DNA of 64,000 bases, from the NCBI GenBank assembly GCA_013420905.1, contig JAAXNY010000004.1, positions 1,612,001 to 1,676,000 of the forward strand, given 5' to 3'. Source of the DNA: Collybia mongolica (Eukaryota; Basidiomycota; Agaricomycetes; Agaricales; Clitocybaceae). The position numbers and the translations under genes were made by a program. Each line of letters starts with the position of its first letter. Positions within the stretch are counted from its first letter, which is position 1. Positions 22,563-34,643 of this stretch are shown here, one piece after another. The notes beneath the pieces are model-generated. The model worked only from the letters and a program-made list of their open reading frames with translations, did no database searches and was not told the DNA's origin.

Positions 22563-24628
22563 CTACAAGATATAGTCAAACCAAGCACTACGATCGCCCA
22601 ATCCCTCAGCCTCGTCTGCTCGAACTGTTGTCTCTCGGATGACTCGCTTCTTTTTGTTCTCATTGGAGAAATAAAATAATGTGAATACCAGGAACAAGCA
22701 CATGACACTCGAGAACACGAGGAATGCAATTGTTGCTGAGGTATAACGAGGAGGAGGCGAAAGGGAACCAAGCATCCAGGTTGAGAGTATACCTCCCGCG
22801 TTCGTGAGCATGGCAAGAACGGCGATGGCGGTAGCGCGGCGAACATGTGGGGAGACATTGTTGGCGGTCCAGGCTGCGAGAGCAGGGGAGAGCGCGTTGA
22901 TACCGCTTACAGTTAGGAACAAACTGCCGTATAATACAGATTTTGAGTAGGACCCTTTAACCGTATCAGAAAATTGACGAATTATTCCATGGCACATCAA
23001 CTCACCCAAAAACATGGCATAACCAACGACACAGCAGACAACAGAGAAAATGGAGACAATGCCACGGCAACGATATCTATCCGAGATTATAGAAGCGACA
23101 TTCGTTACTGGGTTACGGTGTCAGAGACGCCCCGGGGTATTCAAGAGTGGAACTCACCAACAAAGGCAGCACCGAAGGGGCCGGCGCTCATCAGCTGCGT
23201 GCGATGAGGCGTATATCCAAGTGAAAGTACGATGGATGGAATGAAGCTAATGGATTTTAATGATTAGCTCAGAGGGGCATAGGAAGGGGCAACATACTAG
23301 CCCAAAGAAAATACAATGGTTCCTAAAGTCCCGTAAACTAAAAGAAGGGGTGGCAAGAGTAACTCAAAGCCTACCATTGAAGAAATAAACGACGGCCAGG
23401 AGCCATACTTGTGGCAGCTTAAAGGTTTTACAGACCTCTAACCAGCTGAAGCTATCAGCTTCGGCATCCTTGCCAATAGCACCGCCTTCTCGAAGTTGGG
23501 CATCAACGAACTCCTTCTCGCGCGCGTTCAAGAAACGAGCACTGGCAGGAGAGCGTGGTAGGAGGAAGAACGAGGCAAGCCCAAACCCAACCGTAAAGAG
23601 GCCTTCTACAATGAAAATCCATGCCCAGGCTGGACGCCCTCCTTTCCCATGAAGGTTCATGAGGGCACCAGCTAGGAGTCCAGTGAAGGCCCCAGCAAGA
23701 GATGACGAAGAGAAGAAGGCAGAGATCCTAGTTCAAGTGATGAGATTCGGTTCGTCAAAAGAACAGATGGATATTGAGTTACGTACCGCGATTGAAGCTT
23801 GTGACGGGGGTAGAAGGATGATAGGTACAGAACAAGGCCAGGGAGCAGACCACCTACATGGGAGTCAGTATATTGTCTGACGAAGATGTTGGTGGATTAC
23901 CTTCCAACAACCCAAGGAAGAACCGGCATGCAAGTAGTCCAGAGTATGTGTGGACCGTGCCTATATCATGAGTTCAATATGATTCATGTCGGAAGTCGGA
24001 CAACGGACAACGGACCTTGGACTGTAGTCACGACGCCCCACAGGGTGAGGAGAGCTGGAAGCAGCCGATCCGGACCAACTATCTGGATTGGAGTTAGTAC
24101 AGGAAGACACGCATTTAGTAACGTTTACCTTCAGTAACAAATTCGATGGGATTTCCGAGGCGATATAAGGTCTAGTGACAGGATAAATTAGCTGTCTAAT
24201 GATAATCAACAGATTACACTTACATAAATGTAACCGTAAGGGCCATGCTGTACTGGAAAAAAAAAAAGTCGACTCAGACCATAAACTAAGTACGTCGTCA
24301 GAGCAAAAAGGTACCTGGTCATTCGTCATCTTAAGGTCCTTCTGCAGACCAGCAACGCGAGCATTACCAAGATTGGTCCGATCCTGAAATAGAAGCGCGT
24401 CGGGATGTATCTCCAATGGAACTCAGAAGCTGCAGGACTCACCAACCACGACAAGAAATAGAACATAGTTACCACTGGTAGGATGAAGAGATCCATCTTC
24501 CACCAAACCCATTTACCCACGACGGCATCATGACTCTCGCTAACGCTGTCGACGGTCGTGCTGGTATTGTCGGCAGTCTTCTCGAGCTCTATGGACGAGC
24601 GCGAGTGCTTTGAGGGTGTTTTTTCCAT
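22563..24628 (-). CDS. MFS transporter, allantoate permease (Dal5/Tna1-like, ACS) family
   Basis: This is a 12-helix anion:cation symporter. Relatives carry allantoate, nicotinate, pantothenate or other organic anions across the plasma membrane with protons. About eight exons join: the cytosolic Ser/Thr-rich N-terminus ends at KWVWWKMDLFILPVVTMFYF, followed by DRTNLGNARVAGLQKDL (family motif after TM1), IPSNLLLK, a segment read as LPALLTLWGVVTT, FFLGLLEGGLLPGLVLYLSS, FYPRHKLQSRISAFFS and GRPAWAWIFIVEGLFTV before the central loop. The C-terminal half ends ALAAWTANNVSPHVRRATAI, a typical ACS block, and then a charged tail to WFDYIL. The ATG at 24628 precedes EKTPSKHSRSS. The substrate cannot be told from the sequence. 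Confidence 0.92.
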
Positions 24629-25834
24629 CAAGGTGAGAGCTGCCTTCGAAACCCTCGGTCAGTCGTCTTTAAACCAATCTCGAAAGGAACCAGGTACTCA
24701 AGGGTCATCAGGATTGTAAACGTCCCCACCATAACTGTCGATTTACCGTCAGGATCACCTCGATCAAGACAAGCATCAAGGCAAAACTCCATTTGGGAAA
24801 ACAAACACTTGCGTTGATTTGAGGCAACACTGGGACCCTGATATAAACGCATGCAACGCCAAAGATCTTTTCCTCGGCGGTGTTGTCTTGAAAGATTGGT
24901 CCTGGTGGGTTGTCATTTTATTTACCGTGATACGCAAGCCATCTATATCAGTCTCTGGTTGGTTAAAGTGTGACATATAGGGCTCTTATCAATAGATTGT
25001 CCTCTGCCCACTAACTGGTGAATATTTGAGCATTCACAGCCTTTTGGTAATGCCTCGTGCCATATTAACTTTCTCGGAGGATAGATCACGGTACCGTGCC
25101 TTCGAGCTTCGAATCACACGGGAACCAGTCCATCAGGTGGGTCACTTTTTCTGAAAACAGCTTGACTTCTTTTTTTTTTTTCCAGGGTTGTAGGATTGTG
25201 GACGAGCCCTGTCCGGGGTTATTTAACAGAAAGTCTGGACCAAACTCCAAAACTATGATACATACTCGCTGTTACAACCTGCTGACCCACAGACCTCAAA
25301 TTCCGCCAGTATAAACTGTGCTGCGTCACTGTTGGATCGTTCTGACGGTTCTATAGACGTGATCTGAAGAGGAGCTGCCAAGCCTCCGAATCCGGAGGGA
25401 GGATCCGGATAGTATAAACAGAAAACTCCAGGCATTGCAATTTGCTAATAAATGGCCGAAATATGTGAGAGCGTACAGGGCTGATTGATACATAGACGAG
25501 CTGTATTGAGAACACTATCTGATACGAAATTTTGCAAACTCCTATTAATCAGCGCAGAATCATCCCATAAATTGCAACCCACAAAAAAGCTTTCAGTGTC
25601 CGAAATGGCCCGAGGCGGAATTTCGTCGCATCCCTAGTCCCGAGCTGTCACCGATGGGCGAAAAACAATATAATATCCAGCAAATGGGGAATGTAGCTTG
25701 AAAGGAATAAGACTATACGTGGGTAGAGACGGTTCGAGCATTCTGGTTGGATCTGTGTGGTGTGATCAGTGCACAGGATCCATGGCAGTCAGGAATGGAT
25801 GTTGCCCATGTACTCACAATTACGCGAAACCCAT
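24629..25834. other. intergenic, upstream of MFS gene
   Basis: About 1.2 kb without a supported gene. A TTATC (GATA-type, reverse) motif lies near 24986, and a T-tract of about 13 bases lies at 25171-25183. The frame at 24628-24852 (minus) has no domain support and no splice context. Confidence 0.4.
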
Positions 25835-26134
25835 TTACTTTGCCTGCAATCCGCTCAATAAATCTTCGAGCTTGCTTCGGATTTCTTCCACTCGACCACC
25901 TTGCCTTTCCACCTCGTCTCGATTGTATATCTTCAACGTGAGTCTCGCCTCTCTGGCCAGTTCAAAAGACTGGTCAACAGATATATCGACTGGATTCCGA
26001 GTCCTTGGAGTTGTGGCATCACGAGCTTCGAGAATGGGTAGGAGTGACGCAATGTCAATTTCTGAGGCGCGAAGGAGTGCCAAGTCGCGGAGAGACTTCT
26101 CAAGTGGGATAGGTTTAGAATCTTTTGATGTCAT
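25835..26134 (-). CDS. small unknown protein, 99 residues, coiled-coil-like
   Basis: This single-exon frame has an ATG (MTSKDSKPIPLEKSLRDLAL) and coding-like composition: an amphipathic start, EIDIASLLPILEARDA, then a charged helical stretch (SVDQSFELAREARLTLKIYN, EVERQGGRVEEIRSKLEDLL). I do not recognise the family; small coiled-coil subunits of larger complexes look like this. Near the end a GTAAAT donor overlaps the stop codon region, and an acceptor (CACACAG) about 87 bases on would replace the last residue and add ~12 codons, so the C-terminus could be slightly different (down to about 25711). Confidence 0.55.
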   Translation of the reverse strand: MTSKDSKPIPLEKSLRDLALLRASEIDIASLLPILEARDATTPRTRNPVDISVDQSFELAREARLTLKIYNRDEVERQGGRVEEIRSKLEDLLSGLQAK

Positions 26135-26236
26135 GAGGAATGATTACTAGCCAGTACAACAACGATAAATTGCATCTTTCGCATATATTGTGATTTGTTA
26201 TTATTTACGGAGTTACTTTGATCAAGGCTACAAGAT

Positions 26237-28559
26237 TCAACAACATGCTACGGGTGATGTCTGGCCATATGCAAAAAGATCAAGGGAGTCATCTGAGGGA
26301 AGATAAATGGCATGTGAAGCACTCCCTACTGCCCTCGATGGTGACGAGTCTTGGCATTCTAACAAGTCAGTAGTATTGCACAGATCACGCCTAACGTCCA
26401 CTAGGTGTGATACATGAAGTTCTGTCCTTCCCGTTACAGCATCTGCGACGAGAGAAGCAAAGTTGGAAGGCCGGCGCACGAGTGGTGTTCGCCTATTATC
26501 TCTGGTCGACATCTGATTCCAGGGGGAGCACTCGAGAGATGGGTCATTAATTTCGCCCTTCCACTCCGGGCTTTTGGGGACGTTCCAAGAGAGACAACGG
26601 GAGTAGCGGTATCTTTGACCCGAGAAGTGGGACGATGATACGAACTGTCTATGTTTCTGTACGCCACCGTTCGGTCCTCCCCTGGGTGCCTGCCTCGGCC
26701 TGGTCACCATTGAGCTGGATTGCCTAAGCATGGTTTTCACTCTGCCGTGAGGCGAAAAATGACGCGAGCGTGTCGAATGCAACCAGTGATTACCTTCGAA
26801 TTGTTTCTTCTTTGCAGATGACTGACGAGCCGAACCATGAATCCAAACATCCACCATTGGCTCCCATCTCCAACCGCGATTCACTGTGGCATCTCCTGAC
26901 AGTATAGTGCTGGGGTGCTTCCGGGTGCTGACTGGCGTAAGAGTTAAGGAGAGTGCATTCTGGCCGAAGCATCTGCGTTCCGCATCTTCTACAATTTCAA
27001 TCAGTCGGTGACGATATTGATTGAATGAGTTTGCACTATAGATTGTTATGAGGTGGCGCTCATTTTCAGGGATTTCGATGTAGCGAAGAGCACAAGGCCA
27101 CATGGAAGCCTCTAAGCGAAGGAGGTTGTGTGACTTCAATGCCTCTGCAATTCTGGAGAGTGCTTGTCGCCCTTTATGAAAATCGAGGTCTGTGAATAAT
27201 CCTTGCACAAGTATGTCGTACGTGGATGTCTGCGGTATGACTACACCGAGTCGGTTGACGACCAAAGCAAGGTCCGAGGGATAAGTCGAGGAGAAAGGTC
27301 CTGAGAGCCAATGCGTGGCGAAGCTTACGATGGCGCCTTGGAGGTCTCTGAGGGATGTATCATCATCGCTTCTGTGTGTAGACTTGAAAATCAGGCCAGA
27401 CGTTAAACACGCCTTGAGGAACTCAAGGATGGCATCAGAGTTTTCCGTTGTCGCGTGTATGACTGTTGCAGAATTTGATGCGGAGAGAAGTTGATGAAAG
27501 ACACGCTTGACCCATTTGTTTAACTGAGTATATAGGTGTGCCACTTGAAAGTCTTTTTGACAATGTTTCGATCTTACAAGACCGTCGGCTCTAATGGCGA
27601 TAGTGGAGAAAACAGTGAGAAATCGCATGAAAAGAGTGACGTTGGTGTAACAGAAGTTGTACGCAAAAACTTTCACCGCTTTGCATGTCCAAAGGCTGAT
27701 GTCTTGTGTTGATGAGAGAGCTTGGGTAACAATTGAGAGGAAAGTAGGGTCCGGTAGCCCCCCGTCGATCCACCGAGTTCGAAGGTCAAGAAGAAATGCA
27801 GTATGGGCGGGGTGTGCAATCGGAGAAGAGGTGGAGGTTGCTGTGGGTAAGAATGCAATAGAGAGCAATGAGCGCAGGAAGGCACTCGATTCATTGAAAA
27901 GGCCATGTGAGGTAGTGACGTCGAATAAAATTGTAAACAGTGTTGGATCACGGAAATTTGTTTCCTGAATCAGGTTGAGGGCATGAGAGAGAACCATCCA
28001 TCTGTTCATGTAGTTTGTTCATATTTCAGTTTGGTGGTGGAAAGAATATTCAGTTGGTCACGAACCTCCTGTATTCAAGTGGTACTGCCTCGTAGAGTTC
28101 ATTCACAAAATTTGTCCCATCCATGTCGTCTTCCTCAAGTTCATCGACCTCAGGTCGTAAATTTTCCCCAATCACTATTGAACACATGGCAGAAAGGGCT
28201 ATAACACCATTCCTGGAACGCCTGGGTTGACAATTGCTTGACCTTATTTTCGCAACAATATCGCGGAAACTATCTCGTACAGCGTATATCCTTCGCGACA
28301 TCTCCATCCGCTCTGCCCCATTCTTCGAAAAATGTGTTCGGGCATGTATACTTCCAGGAGGTTGTAGTACTGCGAGGGGCGGGGAATCAATATCTGCAGA
28401 GCCGCTAGATCGTTGGGGCCGTGAGGAGTACGTTGCGTGGTTTGCTGGACGTGTGGATCCCGTGAAAATCATTAATGCTTCACATCGATTTCGCAGAGGC
28501 CGCATCAGTCGGTTGATGCGACTGACTGACAATTCTGGGTTTCGGATGTCTGGGGTCAT
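26237..28559 (-). CDS. unknown protein, ~750 residues, helical-repeat-like
   Basis: Two exons, 28559-28066 and 28001-26237, are joined in phase to give PLEYRRWMVLSHALNLIQE across the junction. The N-terminal ~165 residues are Arg/Ser-rich, and the middle ~350 residues are a series of hydrophobic helices (TLFTILFDVTTSHGLFNESS, AFLRSLLSIAFLP, LEFLKACLTSGLIFKS, LALVVNRLGVVIPQTSTYDI) resembling PPR/TPR-type solenoids, though I cannot align a repeat consensus. The C-terminal ~200 residues are basic and disordered. A role in organellar RNA metabolism would suit this architecture but is only a guess. The ATG at 28559 is the first in frame. Confidence 0.7.
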
Positions 28560-28946
28560 GCTCAGTATCTAGATCTCTACGATGGCTGAAGTTGACCCGA
28601 AATTTTTGGAAGGCCACTGCTCCAAGCTGAAAACGCGTCGCGTGTCAAACAGTCACATGACCGTCACTTTATTATGTCGGACGTCATAATCAGGTGGCTT
28701 CAATTTCTCGATCGCTAGACTGCCAACGAATTCCGTGAATATGAGGAAATTGCAAGCAAGTCTCTATGGAGAGTGACTATGGGTCCACTTATCCACATTC
28801 CGGTGATTCGTATCCTATTAATGTAATTCACAGTACAATCCTATAAACTGTTCCTGAATGCCGATATAAAAAACATATATCTTAGTCTAGTGATTATGAT
28901 GGAATGGACAGTAAGAATGAAGTAGTTTGACTTCGATGGGGGATGT
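28560..28946. other. spacer between tandem minus-strand genes
   Basis: The stretch is upstream of the ~750-residue unknown and downstream of the NAD kinase stop. Nothing recognisable was seen. Confidence 0.4.
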
Positions 28947-31855
28947 TCAAGCACTACCATCACTGGTGTTACTGTCACTCTCGTCGTGACCCCAAACAGC
29001 GAAGGCTCGTCGACCATGGTGGTCTGCTGACCGGCTCCGAACCTGTCCTCGGGTGCGCCCATAGGTCGAACTCAAAGCCGTTGGAGTTTTGATGTTGTCT
29101 AAATCGTCTCTGTCCTTCGGTATTCGACTTTTGCTACTCGATGTTCTGTTGGAATGGATATCATCCCTAGAACCACGTTGTGGGTCCAAAGTCTCCGTCT
29201 CAGAGATATCCGGAGGAGATGATAATCCCAAGTCAAACTCGACATGTCGAGGAGAAGTGTGACCCTGTGGCGGACGAGCAAATCGACTGGGCGAGTCTAC
29301 ACCTGAACGGAGCCCAGATCGAGAACGAGAGCGAGACTTCGACTTTCGCCTCCCCTTCCTGAGGGCTGATTCCGCCACAGCCTTGCGCAGCGCATTTTCC
29401 AACATAATGTCGGTCGCTTTCTCCTGCCCAAGTACCTCTTCTTGACGCGTTAAAGTGTTCTTGACGTTCGCTGGTTTGAGATTAGCAGCTTCAGGCGATG
29501 AATCATCGATATCAAATTCATCCTCCTCTTCCTCTTCATCATCCTCATCTTCCTCGTCGACTAATTCGCTGATTGGCGCAGAAGCTTTCGCGCGGTCCTG
29601 TGTGGCAGACATCCGCTTGCTCGCTTTGGGCTTTGCGGGGCCTTCCTCGACGACGACGAAGGATTTTTGCCTTTCACGTTCGTTCCATTTCAGAGTCCGG
29701 GAGATGGAATGAAACCAATCCGTTGACTGCTTATCCGCACAAACAGTCGGGAATGGATATTTCGATGCTGTAACTTTGATATGGTCGCCCTCTATATACG
29801 GAAATGGATAGTAAGCAATGCGAATGAAACACACAAAATCCACTCACGCTTTAACTCCACACGTCCTCGACCATCAAACGACGCCCAAGCAGTACTTCTG
29901 GAATTATAGGGTACACATATCCGAAGCTCCATGCTATCTGGCAGAAGCATCGGCCGGAATGATAGAGTATGCGGACAAATGGGGGTGATGAGGAGAGCAG
30001 GAATTTCGGGATGAACTAGAGAACCTCCGGCAGAAAGCTAGGGTAATAATTCAAAAAACATCGTATGTCAAAGCATGACAACATACTGAATAGGCAGTAG
30101 ATCCAGTAGGCGTTGAGACCGTGAGGCCGTCAGCTTGAACTGTCGTCATGTGATGCTCATCACCTGATATTAGAATTAGTGAACAACGCTGTAGTCGATG
30201 GAAAAGCAGGATGTACCAAACAATTCCAGAAGGCTGACGTAGGGACTAGGACCACGATCGACAACAAGGTCATTAAGCACTTCAAATGTTTCAACGGGCC
30301 GTGTCGTAAAACACATAATTTCCTTGTCCTTGGTGTTGGTTTTGGAATCTCCTGTGGAGTAACCACCGGACCACCCCCCTTCCAGTGCTTCCCATCCACC
30401 TTTTTCGACATTCTTCATCATAATCTCTCCAGTTTCGCCCTTTTTAACTGCTTTGCGGCCTTTTCCTTTCTCGTTGGCAACTGCACGATAAACGGTACAA
30501 GTGAACCTCATTCGTAGATTAACCCGGATGCCAGAGTCGATGGCGGAGTCCATTACAGCTTGATGATCAGCAAAATCAAAGTTGGTAAGGAAGCCTAGTG
30601 AGCCCAGCGCAAATGGGAGTACGGGCGGAACGATACGTTGGAATAGCCAAGAAGTAAAAAGGACAGTGCCATCACCGCCGAGCTGAAAACGTATCAACGC
30701 GCCGCCGATATGTGCAAGAAAAGGGACACACCGTGACGACAAAGTCGAAAAGATGAGGACTGTGGCTACACATGCTACTTGTCCAATACCTTAGTTGTCC
30801 TTCATCTTTGGGATAATGCTCTTCTCTGTCAAGAGAAGACAAAGAAGATACAGAATTGCTACTTGATGTTCGACGGCGTGGAAAGGGCAGGAAGAGTTCG
30901 GGATGATCACGCTCGATGCCATCGGCATCAAAACGTCGAGAGTGCCGTAGCTGATTGTCAACATAGCTGCTTCCAGAGATCAGAGATCAGAGAAGTGATG
31001 ACAATATTGGAGTGGACGCACACGACCAGCCCACGCTTGCTTCCTCTCTGAGGTTTCATCATAAGATAGACTGCAAGCTCGCGCGTGAGCTTGATCAATC
31101 TGTTGTCCCGAGCTTTGGTTACGATCAAAACAGTTTGAATGTTAGATTGAACGCGTGCACGACCTAATGAGACAGGATGAGTGACGGGAAAAAAAACCAT
31201 ATGCCCCCAGCAAGAGCCTCGAGCACTGACCGAGCTGCTTGCTCATCTCTCGTACACCGACAGCAGTTTCGGCGAGCTGTTTCGTCAAACTTCCACCAAA
31301 TTCATCTTCATCCTCGTCACTCGCTACCAGTGAGCCGGAAGCCGAAGAAAGAGTGCTTGGTGAGTATGTTTGTTGGGGAACGCCGCCATACTTCTGTTGA
31401 AGCGACTTGGCGACACCAACGTCAGTGCCGCCAATGAGCGTATGTTGCTTATTACGTAGCCAGTCCGTTAATGAAGCACCTTTGTCAAGGTGAGAGTGAA
31501 CAAAGCAGGGAGAATTCATTGCTTTGCGAGGATCGTGGACGGGTCGGAGATCCTCCTGTGGTGGAGAGGACACTTCTGTGGCTGTGGCCGACGATCGAGG
31601 AGTTATGGTGCGGTCCTGGGTAACACTTGGTGGGGATAATGTCGCATTTGGTTTCTTAGAGACATTTGGTGAACCCGCCTCCAGTACAATGTCGGAAGAC
31701 CATTCGGCCTGGTTTATGTGCAGTGAGGTAGGTCTGCTGCTGCGTCTGGAGAGCGATGGTCGGATCGGCTCCATGATTAATGGGCCTGGTGTCGTTGGTG
31801 GGGTGGAGAATGTGTCGGTGTCAGGCGATAAAAGACCCAAGTGAGATGCAGACAT
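28947..31855 (-). CDS. NAD kinase (UTR1/POS5 family) with long N- and C-terminal extensions
   Basis: NAD kinase makes NADP from NAD and ATP. The catalytic core contains [18 protein letters not shown] (GGDG motif), [63 protein letters not shown] and [20 protein letters not shown], then [20 protein letters not shown]. The conserved Asn-Glu pair of the LNE motif reads Asn-Asp here. The core is preceded by ~230 mostly disordered residues ([20 protein letters not shown]) and followed by ~240 residues. The tail has an acidic run ([17 protein letters not shown]), an Arg/Ser block ([15 protein letters not shown]) and a poly-Ser/Asp end. Yeast UTR1 is much shorter. About seven exons are needed. The tail's role is unknown; RS-like and acidic blocks suggest regulation by phosphorylation (inference). 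Confidence 0.93.
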
Positions 31856-32685
31856 TTCCTGTAAACCTCAATTTAGAATGGTTCTGCAAAGAGGGGAAAG
31901 AAAGATTCAGGATAGTTGATATCATTGAGACTTTCCGGCTCACGTTTTGTAAGGCCGGGCAAGCGCTCCAAGCGATCGAATGATGTCAATATTCACAGTG
32001 ACCACCAAGTTGTCCAGACGACACCGGCGGTACTCATGGGCCTCGTTATATCCCTGGAAGGTTTATTAAATACTTCACAACGACTGTTCTAGAACTTTGT
32101 GCAGAGATGGTGAGTCGATGAGGATGAGCGCGAACAACCGCTGCCATCACAACTTGAGATATCACTACTTATGCATATGTATCGATGTTTGCTAGTTGCT
32201 ATTCTGACGTTATTCCGCGCCGGGCCGCTGCCTTCCCCCCCCAATATGTCCTCTTGGAACTCCATCAAGTGATCCAAAAGTTCAACACTGTATGCCCTGT
32301 ATCTGATAATCACTTAGTGGAACCCCTCCGAGACGGAATGGGTCTCCTGGAAACCGGAGATGGTGGGTGGGTGACATTCCAGAATCAAACACTAATATTC
32401 TTCTGTCTATTATCCGAATGGCAGCACTGAGTCCTTACAGAGCCAGAGCGTCATCGGTGTAGGTCGAGCGTTGAGCACCCCTGTCAAAGTGGGGCTTAGC
32501 TGTCACCGTTCATCGAAGGCGCCCAGAGCTCGACGCTCTCTCCTGAGCAAGTTTCAAAGCAAAGAAACAATCGTCGCCGCCTCAGACTTTTATGCCCTAA
32601 GTCTAATATATTCCTAATGAAAGATTCACATCCATGTTACTTGAAATATTGATGTGCCCGTTACCAATGTGCAATACTGCCCAGT
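31856..32685. other. intergenic between tandem minus-strand genes
   Basis: This covers the NAD kinase upstream region and the QNG1 3' flank. A C-tract lies near 32236. Frames here (32089-32313 minus, 32185-32430 plus) have no domain support. Confidence 0.4.
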
Positions 32686-34253
32686 TCAAAAAAAGACAGT
32701 ATCTCGCAATACAAACCGTTCCAATGCTCTATAGTCTGCTCTGTCTTTAGCGACGGCCCAGATCCACATGTCCAAGTCAGGAAGGGTTATTTCTCTAACC
32801 CAAGAATGGGAATTATCATGGGGTAAGGGGTTAAAGGAAATCTTGTGGGCCTCCTCGATGATCAGCTCACAGGCATCAATAGCGGCAGCGCGCAAGGTGA
32901 AGGCTTGATGCGACGTCAGGACTGGCCCCTCTTTTGGCAAGGTGTTCGGTACCGAAGTCGGGTCACTAACCTCAAGTAGCATTTTCAGATTGTCCTCTGA
33001 TCCGGCGCCTGGAAAGAGAGAAGACAAAGACGGCGACGCGGACAGATTAATGATACCCAAATGGATGAGCATGGATGGCAGAACGTTATCAGTGAACACA
33101 GGACTGCTGGTGGTGGACGGAATGGGGAAGGGAGGGGGAGTAATCGATCCAAACCGGACATGAATGGCATGTATCAGGAAAAGTGCCTTCTTGAAACAAT
33201 ATATCGCTGTCGAAAAGGATTGGCTTACTCGGTTGTAATACAACGAATAGACGCTCACATTGTCCATTTACCTCTGCCATATCCTGGAAGGCTGGAATTG
33301 CACGAACGAGCTGTAGACATATCAGATATTATAACGGGTTAATAAATGGGGCTTACCCGTTCAAGAACAGCATCAAGTTCTGCGGTGGGATCTGAACTAG
33401 ATCGAGCCTTTGCTCCCTCTCTCAACGATTCCGCCACGAAACTTCCAAAATTTGGATATCCGGTGTGGACTAGGATCTTTCCTGTTTCATTTAGTGTCGT
33501 GGTAATCAGTCCCACAAGCTCATACATAGGGCCACCTATTTCCCCAATAGTGAGCCCCGGGATTGTTTCGTGAGGCCGTTCAACGTGTACGTTGACGCCG
33601 AGTAGTTCCGCAACCTTCATATGCGCGATGGTTTGCATACCCTTGGCAGAAAGTAAGTCCCCGCCCTCGGTGGACGAAGTCAGGTACAAAGCAAAAACAA
33701 ACGCTCGGATGGTGTCCCAAGCACCGCGTCCCACCTCTTTATGGAGAGGGACGCGATATCCGGAAGCAAAATTTAGCAGCGAAAGGATCGATATGAGATT
33801 GAGTTCATCGAGAGGCGAAGAGAACTTGAGAGGCAGAGCTAGACCGTGAGATGCCGAGACACGCTTGAACGAGGTGATAAACGCTGGCGAAAGCAAGAGC
33901 CTTCGGATGGAATCTGAGCTTATCTATAGCAGATGAAAAGCTGTGAGCAGGGCTATACATACGATAAGATCTGATAAGGGGACTTGATCACAGCTCAGAT
34001 AGGAGACATTGCCTCTTTCGAGCAGAATGTAACAATCGATTCAGACATGGATTGCGTCGTCGACTGGAATCCCTATCACCTTACAGTTGAAATTTAACTG
34101 AATCTGAACCCTTCGGGCCAAGTGTTGACAGCGTACTGAATCGATTTCCGTCGTGCAAGGAGGGGTACCTACCGATATTTGTGCTCCCTGGCGTAGGTTT
34201 CTCGACGATTCTCGAATTGCTTTGACAAACGAGCCGGTAGGCAAAGGAGGCAT
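32686..34253 (-). CDS. QNG1: queuosine 5'-phosphate N-glycosylase/hydrolase (DUF2419, Q salvage)
   Basis: The enzyme releases queuine base from queuosine 5'-phosphate so that it can be re-inserted into tRNA by the TGT enzyme. Exons read as 34253-34173 (MPPLPTGSFVKAIRESSRNL), about 33923-33360, then two or more down to 32686. Family blocks are SPLDELNLISILSLLNFASG, YRVPLHKEVGRGAWDTIRAF, LLSAKGMQTIAHMKVAELLG, VNVHVERPHETIPGLTIGEI, CFKKALFLIHAIHVRFGS, VLPSMLIHLGIINLS, TLRAAAIDACELIIEEAHKI and the end LPDLDMWIWAVAKDR. The family's Asp and aromatic residues in the nucleoside pocket cannot be scored without an alignment. The first intron (34172-33924, 249 bases) is unusually long and may hide a tiny exon. 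It shares a divergent promoter with AIM41. Confidence 0.88.
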
Positions 34254-34643
34254 AGCTAAAGCCTGAAGCTTGTTGTAAGTAATTGAGGGTTGGAGATGGT
34301 TTTTAAATAAAAACAAGCCGGTTTAATGGGACGACGAGTTTTTTTTAGTGTGGCGCGAGCTACGGTACGAGTGCCCAGGTGAAGGTTTTCTCTTGAAGTA
34401 TTGGTTAGAGATGCACGGGCTTTTGAGGGTGGGTAGTATTAAAACCTGCAGCCTGAGCGTGTGGGGAACGTCCAGATTCGAAGGGGCTAACACCGCGTAC
34501 ACGTGCCGGCTTCACACATTTTTTAGGCGTCTAAAATATCTTAAAAGTACAGCGTTCACGACCCTGGAGGTTCAAAAAATTTCGGTACGGTGACATTTTG
34601 TTCTTCAGCCAACGTCTCGAGAATCCCGGATTCCCCAAACGCC
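34254..34643. promoter_or_regulatory. divergent promoter region, QNG1/AIM41
   Basis: The head-to-head spacer separates QNG1 (-) and AIM41 (+). The plus frame at 34348-34593 has no domain or splice support. No specific factor site can be named. Confidence 0.4.

Noticed and set aside
24628..24852. 74-codon minus-strand frame upstream of the MFS gene as an extra first exon
   Set aside because: The MFS start at 24628 already has a normal N-terminus, and the frame lacks a donor in phase.
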